Below are positions 53,235-61,391 of a stretch of 64,000 bases of DNA, one piece after another (within the stretch, counting starts at the first letter, position 1; each line of letters opens with the position of its first letter). The translations under genes were made by a program, and so were the position numbers. The notes below the pieces were generated by a model, which was not told the DNA's origin, searched no databases, and saw nothing but the letters and a program-made list of their open reading frames with translations. The DNA is taken from positions 1-64,000 of the forward strand of contig JAEWGW010000031.1 in NCBI GenBank assembly GCA_023388055.1, read 5' to 3'. Source of the stretch: Bacillota bacterium (lineage in GTDB: Bacteria; Bacillota; Bacilli; Paenibacillales; NBRC-103111).

Positions 53235-53942
53235 TTATGTCAGGAACTTATAACCGGAGCCCCATACGGTCCCGATGTATTGGGGCTTCGACGGATTCTC
53301 CTCAATCTTCTCCCGGATCCGGGCGATATGGACGGTTACGGTAGAGATATCTCCCGTCGCATCAAAGCCCCATATCCGTTCAAACAATTCCTCCTTGCTG
53401 AATACACGGCCCGGATGCTGAAATAGAAACAGGAGCAGGTCGAACTCCTTTTGGGGCAAAAGCACCTCCTGGCCGTTTATCCGTACCTGCCGGGCCTCCT
53501 TCTCGATCTCCAGGCCCCGGACCTGCAGGCTCTGCTTCTCCGGACCGTTCCCGAACCTTTCCTTCATCCGTTCGAATTTCTGGATATGGGCCTTCACCCG
53601 GGCGACCAGCTCGCCGGAGCTGAAGGGTTTGGTGATATAGTCGTCCGCGCCAAGGCCCAAACCCTTGATCTTGTAGAGCTCCTCCCCCCTGGCAGATACC
53701 AGAAGGACAGGCAGCAGCTCCTGCCGACGGATGGTGGTAAGCACCTCAAAACCATCCATACCCGGCAGCATAATATCCAGAATCACCAGATCATAATCCG
53801 TCTTCTCCATCGCCTTAAGCCCCTCCGGACCACTGGCGGCAACGGTTACCGCATACCCGGAAATCTCCAGATAATCCTTCTGCAGCAGGGCGATGCTTTG
53901 GTCGTCTTCAATGATCAGGATGTTCTTCGTTACAGTATCCAT
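53235..53942 (-). CDS. OmpR-family response regulator
   Basis: 235 residues: receiver domain with IIEDDQS near 9-15, the phospho-accepting Asp in LVILDIMLPGMDG near 55 and Lys in DDYITKPFSSGE near 104, then a winged-helix DNA-binding domain (LLPQKEFDLLLFLFQHPGRV near 160, TVTVHIARIREKIE near 203). GGAGG in ATGGAGGCTAAC fits ATG 53942. It is the last gene of the five-gene locus; the 11-bp tandem repeat before the locus is a likely binding site. Confidence 0.9.
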   Translation of the reverse strand: MDTVTKNILIIEDDQSIALLQKDYLEISGYAVTVAASGPEGLKAMEKTDYDLVILDIMLPGMDGFEVLTTIRRQELLPVLLVSARGEELYKIKGLGLGADDYITKPFSSGELVARVKAHIQKFERMKERFGNGPEKQSLQVRGLEIEKEARQVRINGQEVLLPQKEFDLLLFLFQHPGRVFSKEELFERIWGFDATGDISTVTVHIARIREKIEENPSKPQYIGTVWGSGYKFLT

Positions 53943-53958
53943 GTTAGCCTCCATGGGA

Positions 53959-55392
53959 TCAGCTTTTCTTCAGGGAAATAATCATGCGTGTGCCTTGACC
54001 CGGCTCGCTCCGGGCCCACAGGCTTCCTTCATGCCCTTCTACGATTTGTTTGGCAATGGCCAAGCCGAGGCCGCTGCCGCTTGCATTCTTGCGCGCCGCG
54101 TCCACTCTGTAGAAACGGTCAAACACATAGGGCAAATCCGCTTCCGGTATCCCTCTGCCGTTGTCCTGGATTTCGATAATGGCTGAGGTCCGGGTATCTC
54201 TAAGAATTACCGTTACCTGCCCGCGGGGCTTATCCATATATTTCAACGCGTTGTCGAGAATATTCTGGACCACTCTTTTGAATCGCTCTCTGTCTATGCG
54301 GACCTTCACCGGCTTCTCCAGCTCCACCACCAGCTCCAGGCTTACCCCGGCCTGCTGGAACTCATACTGGTTGTCACCGATACAATCCTCGAAGTAAAGG
54401 ATCAGATCCGTCTCTTCAAAATGATAGGGCAGCTGGTTCAAATCCAGCGACGAGTACAAAAGCAGGTCATCCATCAGCGTGTTGACCAGCTCCGCCTTGG
54501 AGCGGGCGGTTTCCAGATATTCCTGCATTTTCTCCGGTGTCCGGGCCACGCCATCAAGAATCCCCTCTATATATCCCTTGATGGAGGTGACGGGAGTTTT
54601 CAGGTCATGGGAGATGCTCGAAACGAGAAACTTGCGGTTCTCGTCATATTTCTGCTGCATATAAACCGATTCCTTCAGCCGGATGCGCATGATCTCCAGG
54701 GTTCTGCCCAGCTCCCGGACCTCGCCCTCCCCCTCCTCGGCAATGCCGCCGTCCAGATCTCCCTCGCTGATCTTCGCCGCGGCGCCCTTCAACCGGGAAA
54801 CCGGGCGGATAATCGCCTTGGAGAAACGGTGGGAAACCCATGCGTTCAGAAGCAGCAGACTGAGGATAAACACCGCAGCCGACAGCAGCGCCAGCGTTTT
54901 GTAGAAGCCGGTGTTCAGTTGTACAGGAGACAGAAGCACCAGAGCCCCCTTCGCCCCGGAAGGCAGGGAATAGACGATTTTATCATAAAAATAGGTTTTC
55001 CGTTCCAACTGGAAGGTGTCCGGGTCCATGGAGCTTTCCGCCAGATGCTGCAGCTTGGCCACATCCATGAAATTCAGGGTCATGGTGGCATAAACCGTCT
55101 CCCCGTTGCGGAGGAGCACCGCTTCGCTGCCGGCGGCCCGCACCCGGAGGGTCAGCTGCTGCTTAAAGGCGGGATTGGACAGCTGCTCGAAGGTATACGT
55201 CTGCATCTCATTTTTGATCTCTTGCAGGGCATACTTCACCTCATAAGCCTTATACACCCCATCCAGGTAGGTTTCCCGGCCAAGAACCTTGGTGTAGAAG
55301 GCAATAAACACGATAGCCGCCAGAAGAGTCATTCCGATGGCGCCTAATACCGTCAACAGATTCAGCACATAGAAGCGTCTGGTCAAATTCAT
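53959..55392 (-). CDS. Sensor histidine kinase
   Basis: 477 residues. Two membrane helices (near 13-34 and 165-187) enclose a ~130-residue extracellular sensor. HAMP is near 190-245, the phosphorylated His in SISHDLKTPVTS near 266, and the ATPase boxes follow (NILDNALKYM, DNGRGIPE, GSGLGLAIAKQIVEGHEG). It pairs with the response regulator 16 bases downstream. Unlike BceS-type kinases it has a substantial extracellular domain, so it may read its signal directly, perhaps through the secreted protein of the locus. Confidence 0.92.
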   Translation of the reverse strand: MNLTRRFYVLNLLTVLGAIGMTLLAAIVFIAFYTKVLGRETYLDGVYKAYEVKYALQEIKNEMQTYTFEQLSNPAFKQQLTLRVRAAGSEAVLLRNGETVYATMTLNFMDVAKLQHLAESSMDPDTFQLERKTYFYDKIVYSLPSGAKGALVLLSPVQLNTGFYKTLALLSAAVFILSLLLLNAWVSHRFSKAIIRPVSRLKGAAAKISEGDLDGGIAEEGEGEVRELGRTLEIMRIRLKESVYMQQKYDENRKFLVSSISHDLKTPVTSIKGYIEGILDGVARTPEKMQEYLETARSKAELVNTLMDDLLLYSSLDLNQLPYHFEETDLILYFEDCIGDNQYEFQQAGVSLELVVELEKPVKVRIDRERFKRVVQNILDNALKYMDKPRGQVTVILRDTRTSAIIEIQDNGRGIPEADLPYVFDRFYRVDAARKNASGSGLGLAIAKQIVEGHEGSLWARSEPGQGTRMIISLKKS

Positions 55393-55422
55393 GGCGAATC
55401 CACTAGGGTGTGCATATACGCC

Positions 55423-56175
55423 CTAAATCTCCTTCCTGTCAAACAGATAAAAGCCTGCGGTAAACAGCATTATACCACATCCTGACAGAATGAGAGTTTG
55501 GCGCAGGAGTTTGGCCCAATTCAGGGTATCCGAAATCCACAGGGTGTACCAATCGAACATAGAGGTGATGAAGAAGCTGGAATAAACCGAGAAGAATGCC
55601 CCCAGCACCCACAATACAGCGAAGGCCAAAACTGACAGGAAAAATACCGCCAGTCCGCCGCGGAGCACATTGCCCAGACAAACCACCAGAAGCGCGAAAA
55701 CAAATATAGGCAAAAATGTGGCCCCGTAGGATAAAAACACTCTCCAGACGCCTATAAAGCTGACGGAGGTCATATTGAATATGATCCCGGTCAACAGGGA
55801 GAGAACCATCACCAATGCCAGATTGGCGGCAATGAATATGGCCAAATTGGCAACCTTGGCGCAGAACACACTGAACCGGGAGACCGGACGCAGCAGCGTC
55901 AGCTTCATGGTATTGGCGGAAAACTCGCCGTTGAACATATCAATCGCCACAAAGGTAGCAAACAGCGGAAGGATGGTGTAGCTGATCAGAGACAGCACCA
56001 CCAACGGAAATTCGGTGCTGCCTACCACCCGGAGACCCAATCCGTGTTTGATGGTGGTGACGGCCAGTTGACCGGTTAATACGGCGATTACGGAAAAAAT
56101 AACGGCAGCCAGGATTTTTTTCTTTTTGACCAGCTTCACCAGCTCATTCTGCAGAGTAGCCTTAAACCCGTCCAT
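55423..56175 (-). CDS. ABC-2-type transporter permease
   Basis: 250 residues with six membrane helices and a cytoplasmic start (MDGFKATLQNELVKLVKKKK) typical of ABC-2 permeases that pair with a separate ATPase. SANTMKLTLLRPVSRFSVFC near 85 is the usual loop after helix 2. GTGAGGTGG precedes ATG 56175, which overlaps the ATPase stop by 14 bases, so the two are coupled. Export of a peptide or lipid-like compound is inferred. Confidence 0.88.
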   Translation of the reverse strand: MDGFKATLQNELVKLVKKKKILAAVIFSVIAVLTGQLAVTTIKHGLGLRVVGSTEFPLVVLSLISYTILPLFATFVAIDMFNGEFSANTMKLTLLRPVSRFSVFCAKVANLAIFIAANLALVMVLSLLTGIIFNMTSVSFIGVWRVFLSYGATFLPIFVFALLVVCLGNVLRGGLAVFFLSVLAFAVLWVLGAFFSVYSSFFITSMFDWYTLWISDTLNWAKLLRQTLILSGCGIMLFTAGFYLFDRKEI

Positions 56176-56893
56176 TGCGTTCCACCTCACTGACAAAGTA
56201 ATTCTCCAAGGATGAATAATCGGACAAAATCTTGTCGGTGTACTCCACATGAACCAGCTTGCCGTTGTACACCACGCCGATCCGGTTGCAGGTTAGCTCC
56301 ACATCATGGATCAGATGGCTGGAGATCAGGAACGTGGTTCCTTCCTCAGCCAGATGCTTGATCAGCTTGCGCATAGCCAGCATCCCCTCCACATCCAGGC
56401 CATTCAGAGGTTCATCCAGAATCAGAAGCTTCGGCCGGGACAGAATCGCCGCTGCCACTCCAAGACGCTGCTTCATCCCCAGGGAGAATTTGCCCGCCTT
56501 CTCATGCTTGTACTTGATGAGTCCTGTCCATTCCAGGCATTCATCAATTCTGGCTTGGTCCACTCCCGGGTAGTATCGGGCGAATTGCTTGAGATTGTCA
56601 TTCGCCGTGAGGTAAGGGAAGGACTCCGCTGTTTCGATAATACAGCCCACGTGCTTCATGGCCTGAACCATATTCTCCTGCACATCGGCTCCAAAAAGTT
56701 TTACTCCCCCCCGGTCCGGCTTGATCAGACCCGTGATGAGCTTCATGGCCGTGGTTTTACCTGCCCCATTGGGCCCGAGTAATCCGAAGATATCCCCTTG
56801 ATGCACGGTCAGATCCATATCCCGGATCCCCCGGCCATTCTTGTACATCTTTGTTAATCCGGTGATTTCCATAACAGCTTGCATACGCGGCAC
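56162..56893 (-). CDS. ABC transporter ATPase
   Basis: About 243 residues. Walker A is GPNGAGKTT near 38-46, the signature FSLGMKQRLG near 136, Walker B LLILDEPLNGLD near 155 and the switch His in ISSHLIHDVE near 192. It drives the permease encoded next. The start is uncertain: GTG 56893 lies close behind GAGGAGA, and ATG codons follow at 56884 and 56872. Confidence 0.9.
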   Translation of the reverse strand: MPRMQAVMEITGLTKMYKNGRGIRDMDLTVHQGDIFGLLGPNGAGKTTAMKLITGLIKPDRGGVKLFGADVQENMVQAMKHVGCIIETAESFPYLTANDNLKQFARYYPGVDQARIDECLEWTGLIKYKHEKAGKFSLGMKQRLGVAAAILSRPKLLILDEPLNGLDVEGMLAMRKLIKHLAEEGTTFLISSHLIHDVELTCNRIGVVYNGKLVHVEYTDKILSDYSSLENYFVSEVERNGRV

Positions 56894-56916
56894 TCTCTCC
56901 TCTATAAGCGTAATCA

Positions 56917-56938
56917 GGAAGCTGCCGCAGCAGCTTCC
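56917..56938 (-). other. Intra-operon hairpin
   Basis: GGAAGCTGC and GCAGCTTCC form a perfect 9-bp stem with a 4-base loop between the secreted-protein gene and the ATPase gene. There is no T run on the minus strand, so it may be an mRNA-stabilising or processing element that lets the first gene be expressed more than the rest. Confidence 0.5.
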
Positions 56939-56965
56939 CTTTTTACGGTTTCCCGCAGAAACCCC

Positions 56966-58219
56966 TTATTCGTATACGCGGTTCATCTCTCCTCCGAAGT
57001 TGTCCATACGCTTGGCCACCGAAACCGGCAGCTCCTGGGTATGCATATACACATTGCCCATGCCGTTCGGGAACAGCTGGAAGGAGCCTTTTTCCCCGGC
57101 TGGTGTTGTAAAGGTGTAAGATGGGCCATTACCCGATTCCGACTTTTCATTAAACGTAAATACCAGCGGCTCGCCAATTTCCTTTTCGAATTCCGGTTTG
57201 ATAGTCTCGGTAAATGTGCCGATAACGCGGCCTTGTTCCACACCGGTAATCTCCAGCACCCGCTCCCCGGCCTTCACGAACTGGCCGTTCTTCTCAATGA
57301 CGATATTACTCTTATATTTGCCCACATATCTGCTGCTCAAGCCGTTGTCTCCTTGTTCCGCCTTGGTTACATTGGCATTCGTCAAATCAGGCAGCACAAT
57401 TTTGGTATCACCCACAGCCGTCATTCTCGCGGTTACCCCAACGGACAGATCATGAACATTGCCGTTTTTGTCCTTGCCCGAAAGCACGATTTCCCCGGTT
57501 ATATTCTCAAGCGTACCCGACTTTTGTTGGGAAGCCAAACCGGTAACCTTCTTTACATAAATATCGCTTTCGATCTGCGGAATATTCAGATCCCTGTTGG
57601 AGCGGCCTTCGTCCACCAGAATCTTCTTAAAGCCGAAGGAAGCAATCGCGTTCACCAAGGCAGGCACCTGGGCCTCAGACAAGCTGGCCGAGTAGGTTTT
57701 GCCGCCGTCTGTCCCGTTTTCCGCCTGGACATAATCCTTCAGATTACCCACGATGGCATCGAATACCTTCTCCAGCTCGGCTGCACCTTGCTCCTTGAAG
57801 GGGTCCCGGAACGCCCGGTCCCTGCTGGGGAGAGGCTGTGAATATTCGGTAACATTGTAAGCATCGTCGAAGCTGCCCTTCCATATGGAGCGGTTCGGAT
57901 CCTGATAGGAATAATTCTGGGTGGGCTCTCCCTTTCCATATTGGGTAACCGAGGTATTCTCTGTGGCTTTCGTGGCGCTGTCGTACTTGGTCCGCTGGGA
58001 AACCTCCATAAAGGTCTCTCCGTTATTCTTCATGGTGTACATGGCTTCCATGGTGTAATTGGGGAGCCCCGTCTCCATTTGGGAAGCGGTGGTTTTGATG
58101 GAGCTCTTCAACTGGTCGTAGCCGGACCCGATCAGGGCATCGGCGAAGGCGGTGGAGATGAACAGGGTGGCGCCCAGGGTAAAGGACAGGGCCGTTACCG
58201 TCTTTTTGTTAAGCTTCAT
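56966..58219 (-). CDS. Secreted protein of unknown function, first gene of an ABC/two-component locus
   Basis: 417 residues with a signal peptide (cleavage after STAFA, about residue 26) and no lipobox or membrane anchor. I do not recognise the family. The mature part begins with a helical segment (SGYDQLKSSIKTTASQME), has an N-terminal half with KTYSASLSEAQVPALVNAIA near 175, and a beta-rich C-terminal half with VGKYKSNIVIEKNGQF near 300. AAAAGGAGACTCACT precedes ATG 58219. It is followed by ATPase, permease, kinase and regulator genes on the same strand, so it may be a sensing partner or the cargo of the transporter. Confidence 0.75.
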   Translation of the reverse strand: MKLNKKTVTALSFTLGATLFISTAFADALIGSGYDQLKSSIKTTASQMETGLPNYTMEAMYTMKNNGETFMEVSQRTKYDSATKATENTSVTQYGKGEPTQNYSYQDPNRSIWKGSFDDAYNVTEYSQPLPSRDRAFRDPFKEQGAAELEKVFDAIVGNLKDYVQAENGTDGGKTYSASLSEAQVPALVNAIASFGFKKILVDEGRSNRDLNIPQIESDIYVKKVTGLASQQKSGTLENITGEIVLSGKDKNGNVHDLSVGVTARMTAVGDTKIVLPDLTNANVTKAEQGDNGLSSRYVGKYKSNIVIEKNGQFVKAGERVLEITGVEQGRVIGTFTETIKPEFEKEIGEPLVFTFNEKSESGNGPSYTFTTPAGEKGSFQLFPNGMGNVYMHTQELPVSVAKRMDNFGGEMNRVYE

Positions 58220-58251
58220 AGTGAGTCTCCTTTTGTTTAGGTAAATAGTGG

Positions 58252-58263
58252 GGAAACGTTTCC
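58252..58263. promoter_or_regulatory. Perfect palindrome in the leader of the five-gene locus
   Basis: GGAAACGTTTCC is a 12-bp perfect palindrome, about 33 bases before the start at 58219. A related GGAAA-AACG-TTTCC hairpin stands upstream of the vanY-like gene at 62346-62367. Candidate operator; the binding protein is unknown. Confidence 0.4.
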
Positions 58264-58272
58264 TTACGATTT

Positions 58273-58326
58273 ATTGTATCGGAGAGGTATTGCCTCCTTC
58301 TAAATGAAGTATTAACAAAGTATTAA
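58273..58326 (-). promoter_or_regulatory. Tandem 11-bp-phased repeat and promoter of the five-gene locus
   Basis: Plus-strand reading: AAGTATTAA at 58307-58315 and again at 58318-58326, exactly 11 bp apart, as for dimers of OmpR/PhoB-type regulators. On the minus strand the -10 is TACAAT (58278-58273). At 17-bp spacing the -35 position (58301-58296) has no consensus, so activation by the regulator bound just upstream is plausible. Confidence 0.6.
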
Positions 58327-58382
58327 TTATTGCGGCTCCAAGCCGTGCGGCTCGTGAGTTTCGTGCGGCTTGTGAGGCTCGG

Positions 58383-58418
58383 GCGCCTCATGCGCCTCAT
58401 GCGTCTCATGCCTCTAAT
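58383..58418. repeat. Short 9-bp tandem repeat
   Basis: Four units of about 9 bases: GCGCCTCAT, GCGCCTCAT, GCGTCTCAT, GCCTCTAAT. It lies directly left of repeat copy E. Confidence 0.6.
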
Positions 58419-58423
58419 GGGCC

Positions 58424-58606
58424 TAACGAACCTGAGACGCTCTATTTCGCGAAAAACAGGCATAATAAAAATCTAACGAATATGTAACACGCTATTCGCC
58501 AGGTACCAAGGCATTTCGGCGCCAATTCGAACCAATAGCGTGGCTCAGATTCGTTAGATTTCATATACACCCCAATCCGGGCAAATAGCGCTGCTCAGAT
58601 TCGTTA
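58424..58606. repeat. Four-module dispersed intergenic repeat, copy E (TAACGAA variant)
   Basis: Modules 1 and 2 start at 58424 and 58474, both TAACGAA. Inverted modules end at 58556 and 58606, both GATTCGTTA preceded by AATAGCG. All four modules carry A where most others have G (TAACGAA instead of TAACGGA). Length 183 bp, 50-bp spacing. Confidence 0.85.
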
Positions 58607-58656
58607 GCGCTTTGGTCACCATGCCAGGCAGAATGCAACACTCGACAAAACCCCAC

Positions 58657-58956
58657 CTAGACTATTATTTTTTCATCCTCCGGCTCCTGGGGGTTGTTCA
58701 TTTGCTTTGCCGTGATATTTTCAATCCACTTTTTGACCCCGTCCCATAACATCAGCACAATCCCCAACGTGCATAATCCCAGCGAAACCGCAATATCCTT
58801 TTTGCCCCCGATGTCTTCCAATGCCGTACCGTACCTCCCCGGAGGGGTTGACCATCCGTTCAGCTCCTTCATATAAAGGACAGCTGCAATGCGGATTCCG
58901 GTATATAATAAGATGCCTGAAACAAATAAAAAACCGCCGATCATTATTTTCTTCAT
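58657..58956 (-). CDS. Small two-helix membrane protein
   Basis: 99 residues with two membrane helices (near 5-28 and 57-72) joined by a Pro/Gly-rich loop (NGWSTPPGRYGTALEDIGG), and a charged cytoplasmic tail. I do not recognise the family. GAGGTGTT precedes ATG 58956. It starts 19 bases after the end of the frameshifted gene at 58976, so the two belong together. Confidence 0.6.
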   Translation of the reverse strand: MKKIMIGGFLFVSGILLYTGIRIAAVLYMKELNGWSTPPGRYGTALEDIGGKKDIAVSLGLCTLGIVLMLWDGVKKWIENITAKQMNNPQEPEDEKIIV

Positions 58957-58975
58957 CCCATAACACCTCGATTCA

Positions 58976-59436
58976 TCACTTATTCACCAAGTAAAACGTC
59001 TCTGTTTTACCCTGCCATTCCACAGTAACCTCGATTTTGGAGTCTTTCCTTTCAAAAGCGCCATTGCCGCCCCCGGCAGACCGGCTTATGACCTCTTTCC
59101 TTTTTGGGGGGTCAGTGAATTCCTCCGTACCGCTTCCCCCATTACCAGTGTTCCTTTATAGGAGTAAGCAATTTTACGAAGCCCCGATAATTCGGGAAGC
59201 TCCCGGTTATACAGAAGCTTGAAATGCCCGGAGGAGCTCGAACGATAATCCGTTTTGTTATTCTTCTCGTGAAAGGTTTCTGTAGCCGTAACCTCATATT
59301 CAGCCGACCAATATTCGCCTGCGCCCGTGAAAACATAATGATGGTTGGTAGTTTCTTTCCCCGGTTGAACGGTATAGATAACGACAGCAATAAGCACCAG
59401 TAAGGATACACCGCTCAGCAACAGTTTTTTGTTCAT
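58976..59436 (-). pseudogene. Membrane-anchored extracellular protein with a single frameshift
   Basis: From ATG 59436 (GGGGAGGGTTACC upstream) the frame gives one N-terminal helix (LLLSGVSLLVLIAVVIYTV) and an extracellular domain up to SYKG near residue 94, then meaningless sequence and a stop at 59086. In the next frame, from about 59150, the protein continues sensibly: TGNGGSGTEEFTDPPKRKEV, later IEVTVEWQGKTETFYLVNK, stop at 58976. The total of 461 bases equals 154 codons minus one base, so one base was lost near 59150-59155. A real mutation and a sequencing error are both possible. Family not recognised. Confidence 0.65.
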
Positions 59437-59517
59437 GGTAACCCTCCCCACACTAACTCCCAATATTTTACCATGAATCATCTAAACCGGGAAGGAGAGG
59501 CTTGTCGGGTTCATCCT

Positions 59518-60624
59518 TCAAATGATGCCCATTATCGGCAAACGCACCTCAAATACCGTACGGGAGGGGCTGCTTTGTGCGAAAATCACACCCTGATGCT
59601 GCTCCACAATGTTGCGGGCAATGAACAAACCCAATCCCGTGCCTCCGTCCTGGTTGGTTCTCGCCCGGTCTCCCGTGAAGAACATATCAAATAGATGGGG
59701 AAGCTCCTCTGCCGGGATACGGTCCCCATAATTAACGACCTGCATCACTGCCTCCTGCTCCTCAAGCCTGCCGTACACATCCACATATTGACCGTCTATC
59801 CCATGGCGCACCGCATTGTTTAACAGATTTTCGAATACCCGGGCCAGCAAATCCCCGTCTCCCTGCACCGTCAGCCGCTCCGCAATATGAAGCCGGGAAA
59901 CCAGATTATGCTTTTCCAAAACCGGATACAGCTCCTCGCTTAATTGCACCAGCAGCTCGCCCAAATCAACAGCCTGCTGCTGGATCGGCAACTTCCCGTA
60001 ATTCAGCCGGGTGATCTCGAACAATTGGTCGATCAGCTTCTCCAGCTTCAACGATTTCGTATGGGCAATTCCCGTGAAGTGCTTCACCTGCTCGGCACTG
60101 AGCTCTTCGTCCTTGAGAAGAATATCCAGATAACCAATAACCGAGGTCAGCGGCGTCCGCAAATCATGAGCCAAATTCAGCACCAGCTGCTCCTTGCTGT
60201 TCTCGGCGAAATCTCCCCGTTGTTGAGCATTCTGCAAATTGGCTCCCGCCTGATTGATATCCCTGGCGATATCGCCAAACTCGTCTCCATCCGGAATCTC
60301 CACCCGGTTATGGAATTGGCCCTCGGCCAGTTGGCGGATGCCTTGGGAAATTTCGCGGAAATAGACAGGATACGGCTTAGTCAATAGCAGGAAGAAGATA
60401 ACCGCCAGCGGGATAAATACAATCAAAAAAAAATTAATATCTCCGATGTTCCGGATGAAGGTCCGAAGCTGATACAGCGGGCTTTCGCGGCGGACCGTAT
60501 GGTAATAGAACTGGAGGATCTTGTACAGCAGGTAGGTGCAGCCGCCGGAATACAGCATACTTAACCCGAACAACATTATCATCCGGTAGCGGAAGCTTCG
60601 GACGAACCTATTCTTGAAATACAT
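59518..60624 (-). CDS. VanS-like sensor histidine kinase
   Basis: 368 residues: two membrane helices (near 14-38 and 64-82) with a short extracellular loop of ~25 residues, HAMP near 85-135, phosphorylated His in NLAHDLRTPLTSVIGYLDIL near 154, and ATPase boxes (ENLLNNAVRHG, GTGLGLFIARNIVEQHQG). The architecture agrees with VanS-type kinases. ATG 60624 overlaps the response-regulator stop by 17 bases, so the two are coupled. It is the last gene of a vanY-vanR-vanS-like run. Confidence 0.88.
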   Translation of the reverse strand: MYFKNRFVRSFRYRMIMLFGLSMLYSGGCTYLLYKILQFYYHTVRRESPLYQLRTFIRNIGDINFFLIVFIPLAVIFFLLLTKPYPVYFREISQGIRQLAEGQFHNRVEIPDGDEFGDIARDINQAGANLQNAQQRGDFAENSKEQLVLNLAHDLRTPLTSVIGYLDILLKDEELSAEQVKHFTGIAHTKSLKLEKLIDQLFEITRLNYGKLPIQQQAVDLGELLVQLSEELYPVLEKHNLVSRLHIAERLTVQGDGDLLARVFENLLNNAVRHGIDGQYVDVYGRLEEQEAVMQVVNYGDRIPAEELPHLFDMFFTGDRARTNQDGGTGLGLFIARNIVEQHQGVIFAQSSPSRTVFEVRLPIMGII

Positions 60625-61300
60625 AGCCTACACCCCAGACTGTTTTGATCAGCTTGTTCTTATGCATATCCTCCCCCAGCTTCTTGCGCAGCGTACGGAT
60701 ATGCACACTCACCGTGTTACTCCCTTCGAAATAGGCTTCCCCCCACACCTGCTGGAAAATATGCTCTGAGCTGAAAACCTTCTTGGGATGGGTGGCCAGC
60801 ATGGACAGGATATCAAACTCCTTCGGTGTCAGCTCAATCAGCTTGCCGTATAGATACACCGTCCGTTCCTCGGGATAAATCACCAATCCTCCCGCTTCCA
60901 GCACAGGCTTGGACGGGGCGGCGGATGCGAACTGCATGGTGCGCCTTAACTGCGCATTCACCCGGGCAACCAGCTCCATCGGGTTAAAGGGTTTGGTCAC
61001 ATAATCATCCGCACCCTGCACCAGACCTGTAATCTTATCCAGATCCGAGGTTTTGGCGCTTAAAAAGATAATCGGCAGATGATGCTGCTCCCGGATTCGC
61101 CTGGTTGTCTCGTATCCGTCCATCACGGGCATCATAATATCCAGAATGGCCAGATTCACCGGGTTTGTCTGCACCGTGTGCACCGCTTCCTGTCCGTTGG
61201 CCACTTTTAGACAGCGGTAGCCCTCCTTGACCAGATGCAACTCGATCAAATCGGCAATTTCCGGTTCATCCTCTGCAATCAGAATGGTAACGGGCTTCAT
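60608..61300 (-). CDS. VanR-like OmpR-family response regulator
   Basis: 230 residues: receiver with IAEDEPEIADL near 7-17, the phospho-accepting Asp in LAILDIMMPVMDGYET near 52 and Lys in DDYVTKPFNPMELVARV near 101, then a winged-helix domain (IELTPKEFDILSMLATHPKK near 155, SNTVSVHIRTLRKKLGEDMH near 195). GGAGGAACCC fits ATG 61300; the longer frame to 61402 has no site. It probably controls the vanY-like gene upstream. Confidence 0.9.
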   Translation of the reverse strand: MKPVTILIAEDEPEIADLIELHLVKEGYRCLKVANGQEAVHTVQTNPVNLAILDIMMPVMDGYETTRRIREQHHLPIIFLSAKTSDLDKITGLVQGADDYVTKPFNPMELVARVNAQLRRTMQFASAAPSKPVLEAGGLVIYPEERTVYLYGKLIELTPKEFDILSMLATHPKKVFSSEHIFQQVWGEAYFEGSNTVSVHIRTLRKKLGEDMHKNKLIKTVWGVGYVFQE

Positions 61301-61309
61301 GGGTTCCTC

Positions 61310-61339
61310 CATACTAGTGAAAGTCATACTAGCATTGTA
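61310..61339 (-). promoter_or_regulatory. Internal promoter with a direct repeat before the vanR-like gene
   Basis: A minus-strand TACAAT (61339-61334) is followed by two copies of the octamer read as CATACTAG on the plus strand (61325-61332 and 61310-61317), 15 bp apart, between the presumed start of transcription and ATG 61300. Possible autoregulation site. Confidence 0.4.
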
Positions 61340-61391
61340 ACAGATTTGGGGAGGAATGGATTTCATCTCTGTCATACATGTACCCGCGGCA

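Noticed and set aside
54421..57841. Long open frames on the plus strand (308 codons at 54421, 320 codons at 56879)
   Set aside because: They lie antisense to the kinase, ABC and secreted-protein genes, have no supporting ribosome binding site or recognisable motif, and arise from codon bias of the real genes.
58334..58418. The GC-rich CTCATGCG-type tandem repeat as a coding or regulatory element
   Set aside because: The units are few and degenerate, no frame with a start site covers them, and nothing ties them to a neighbour; recorded only as a short tandem repeat.
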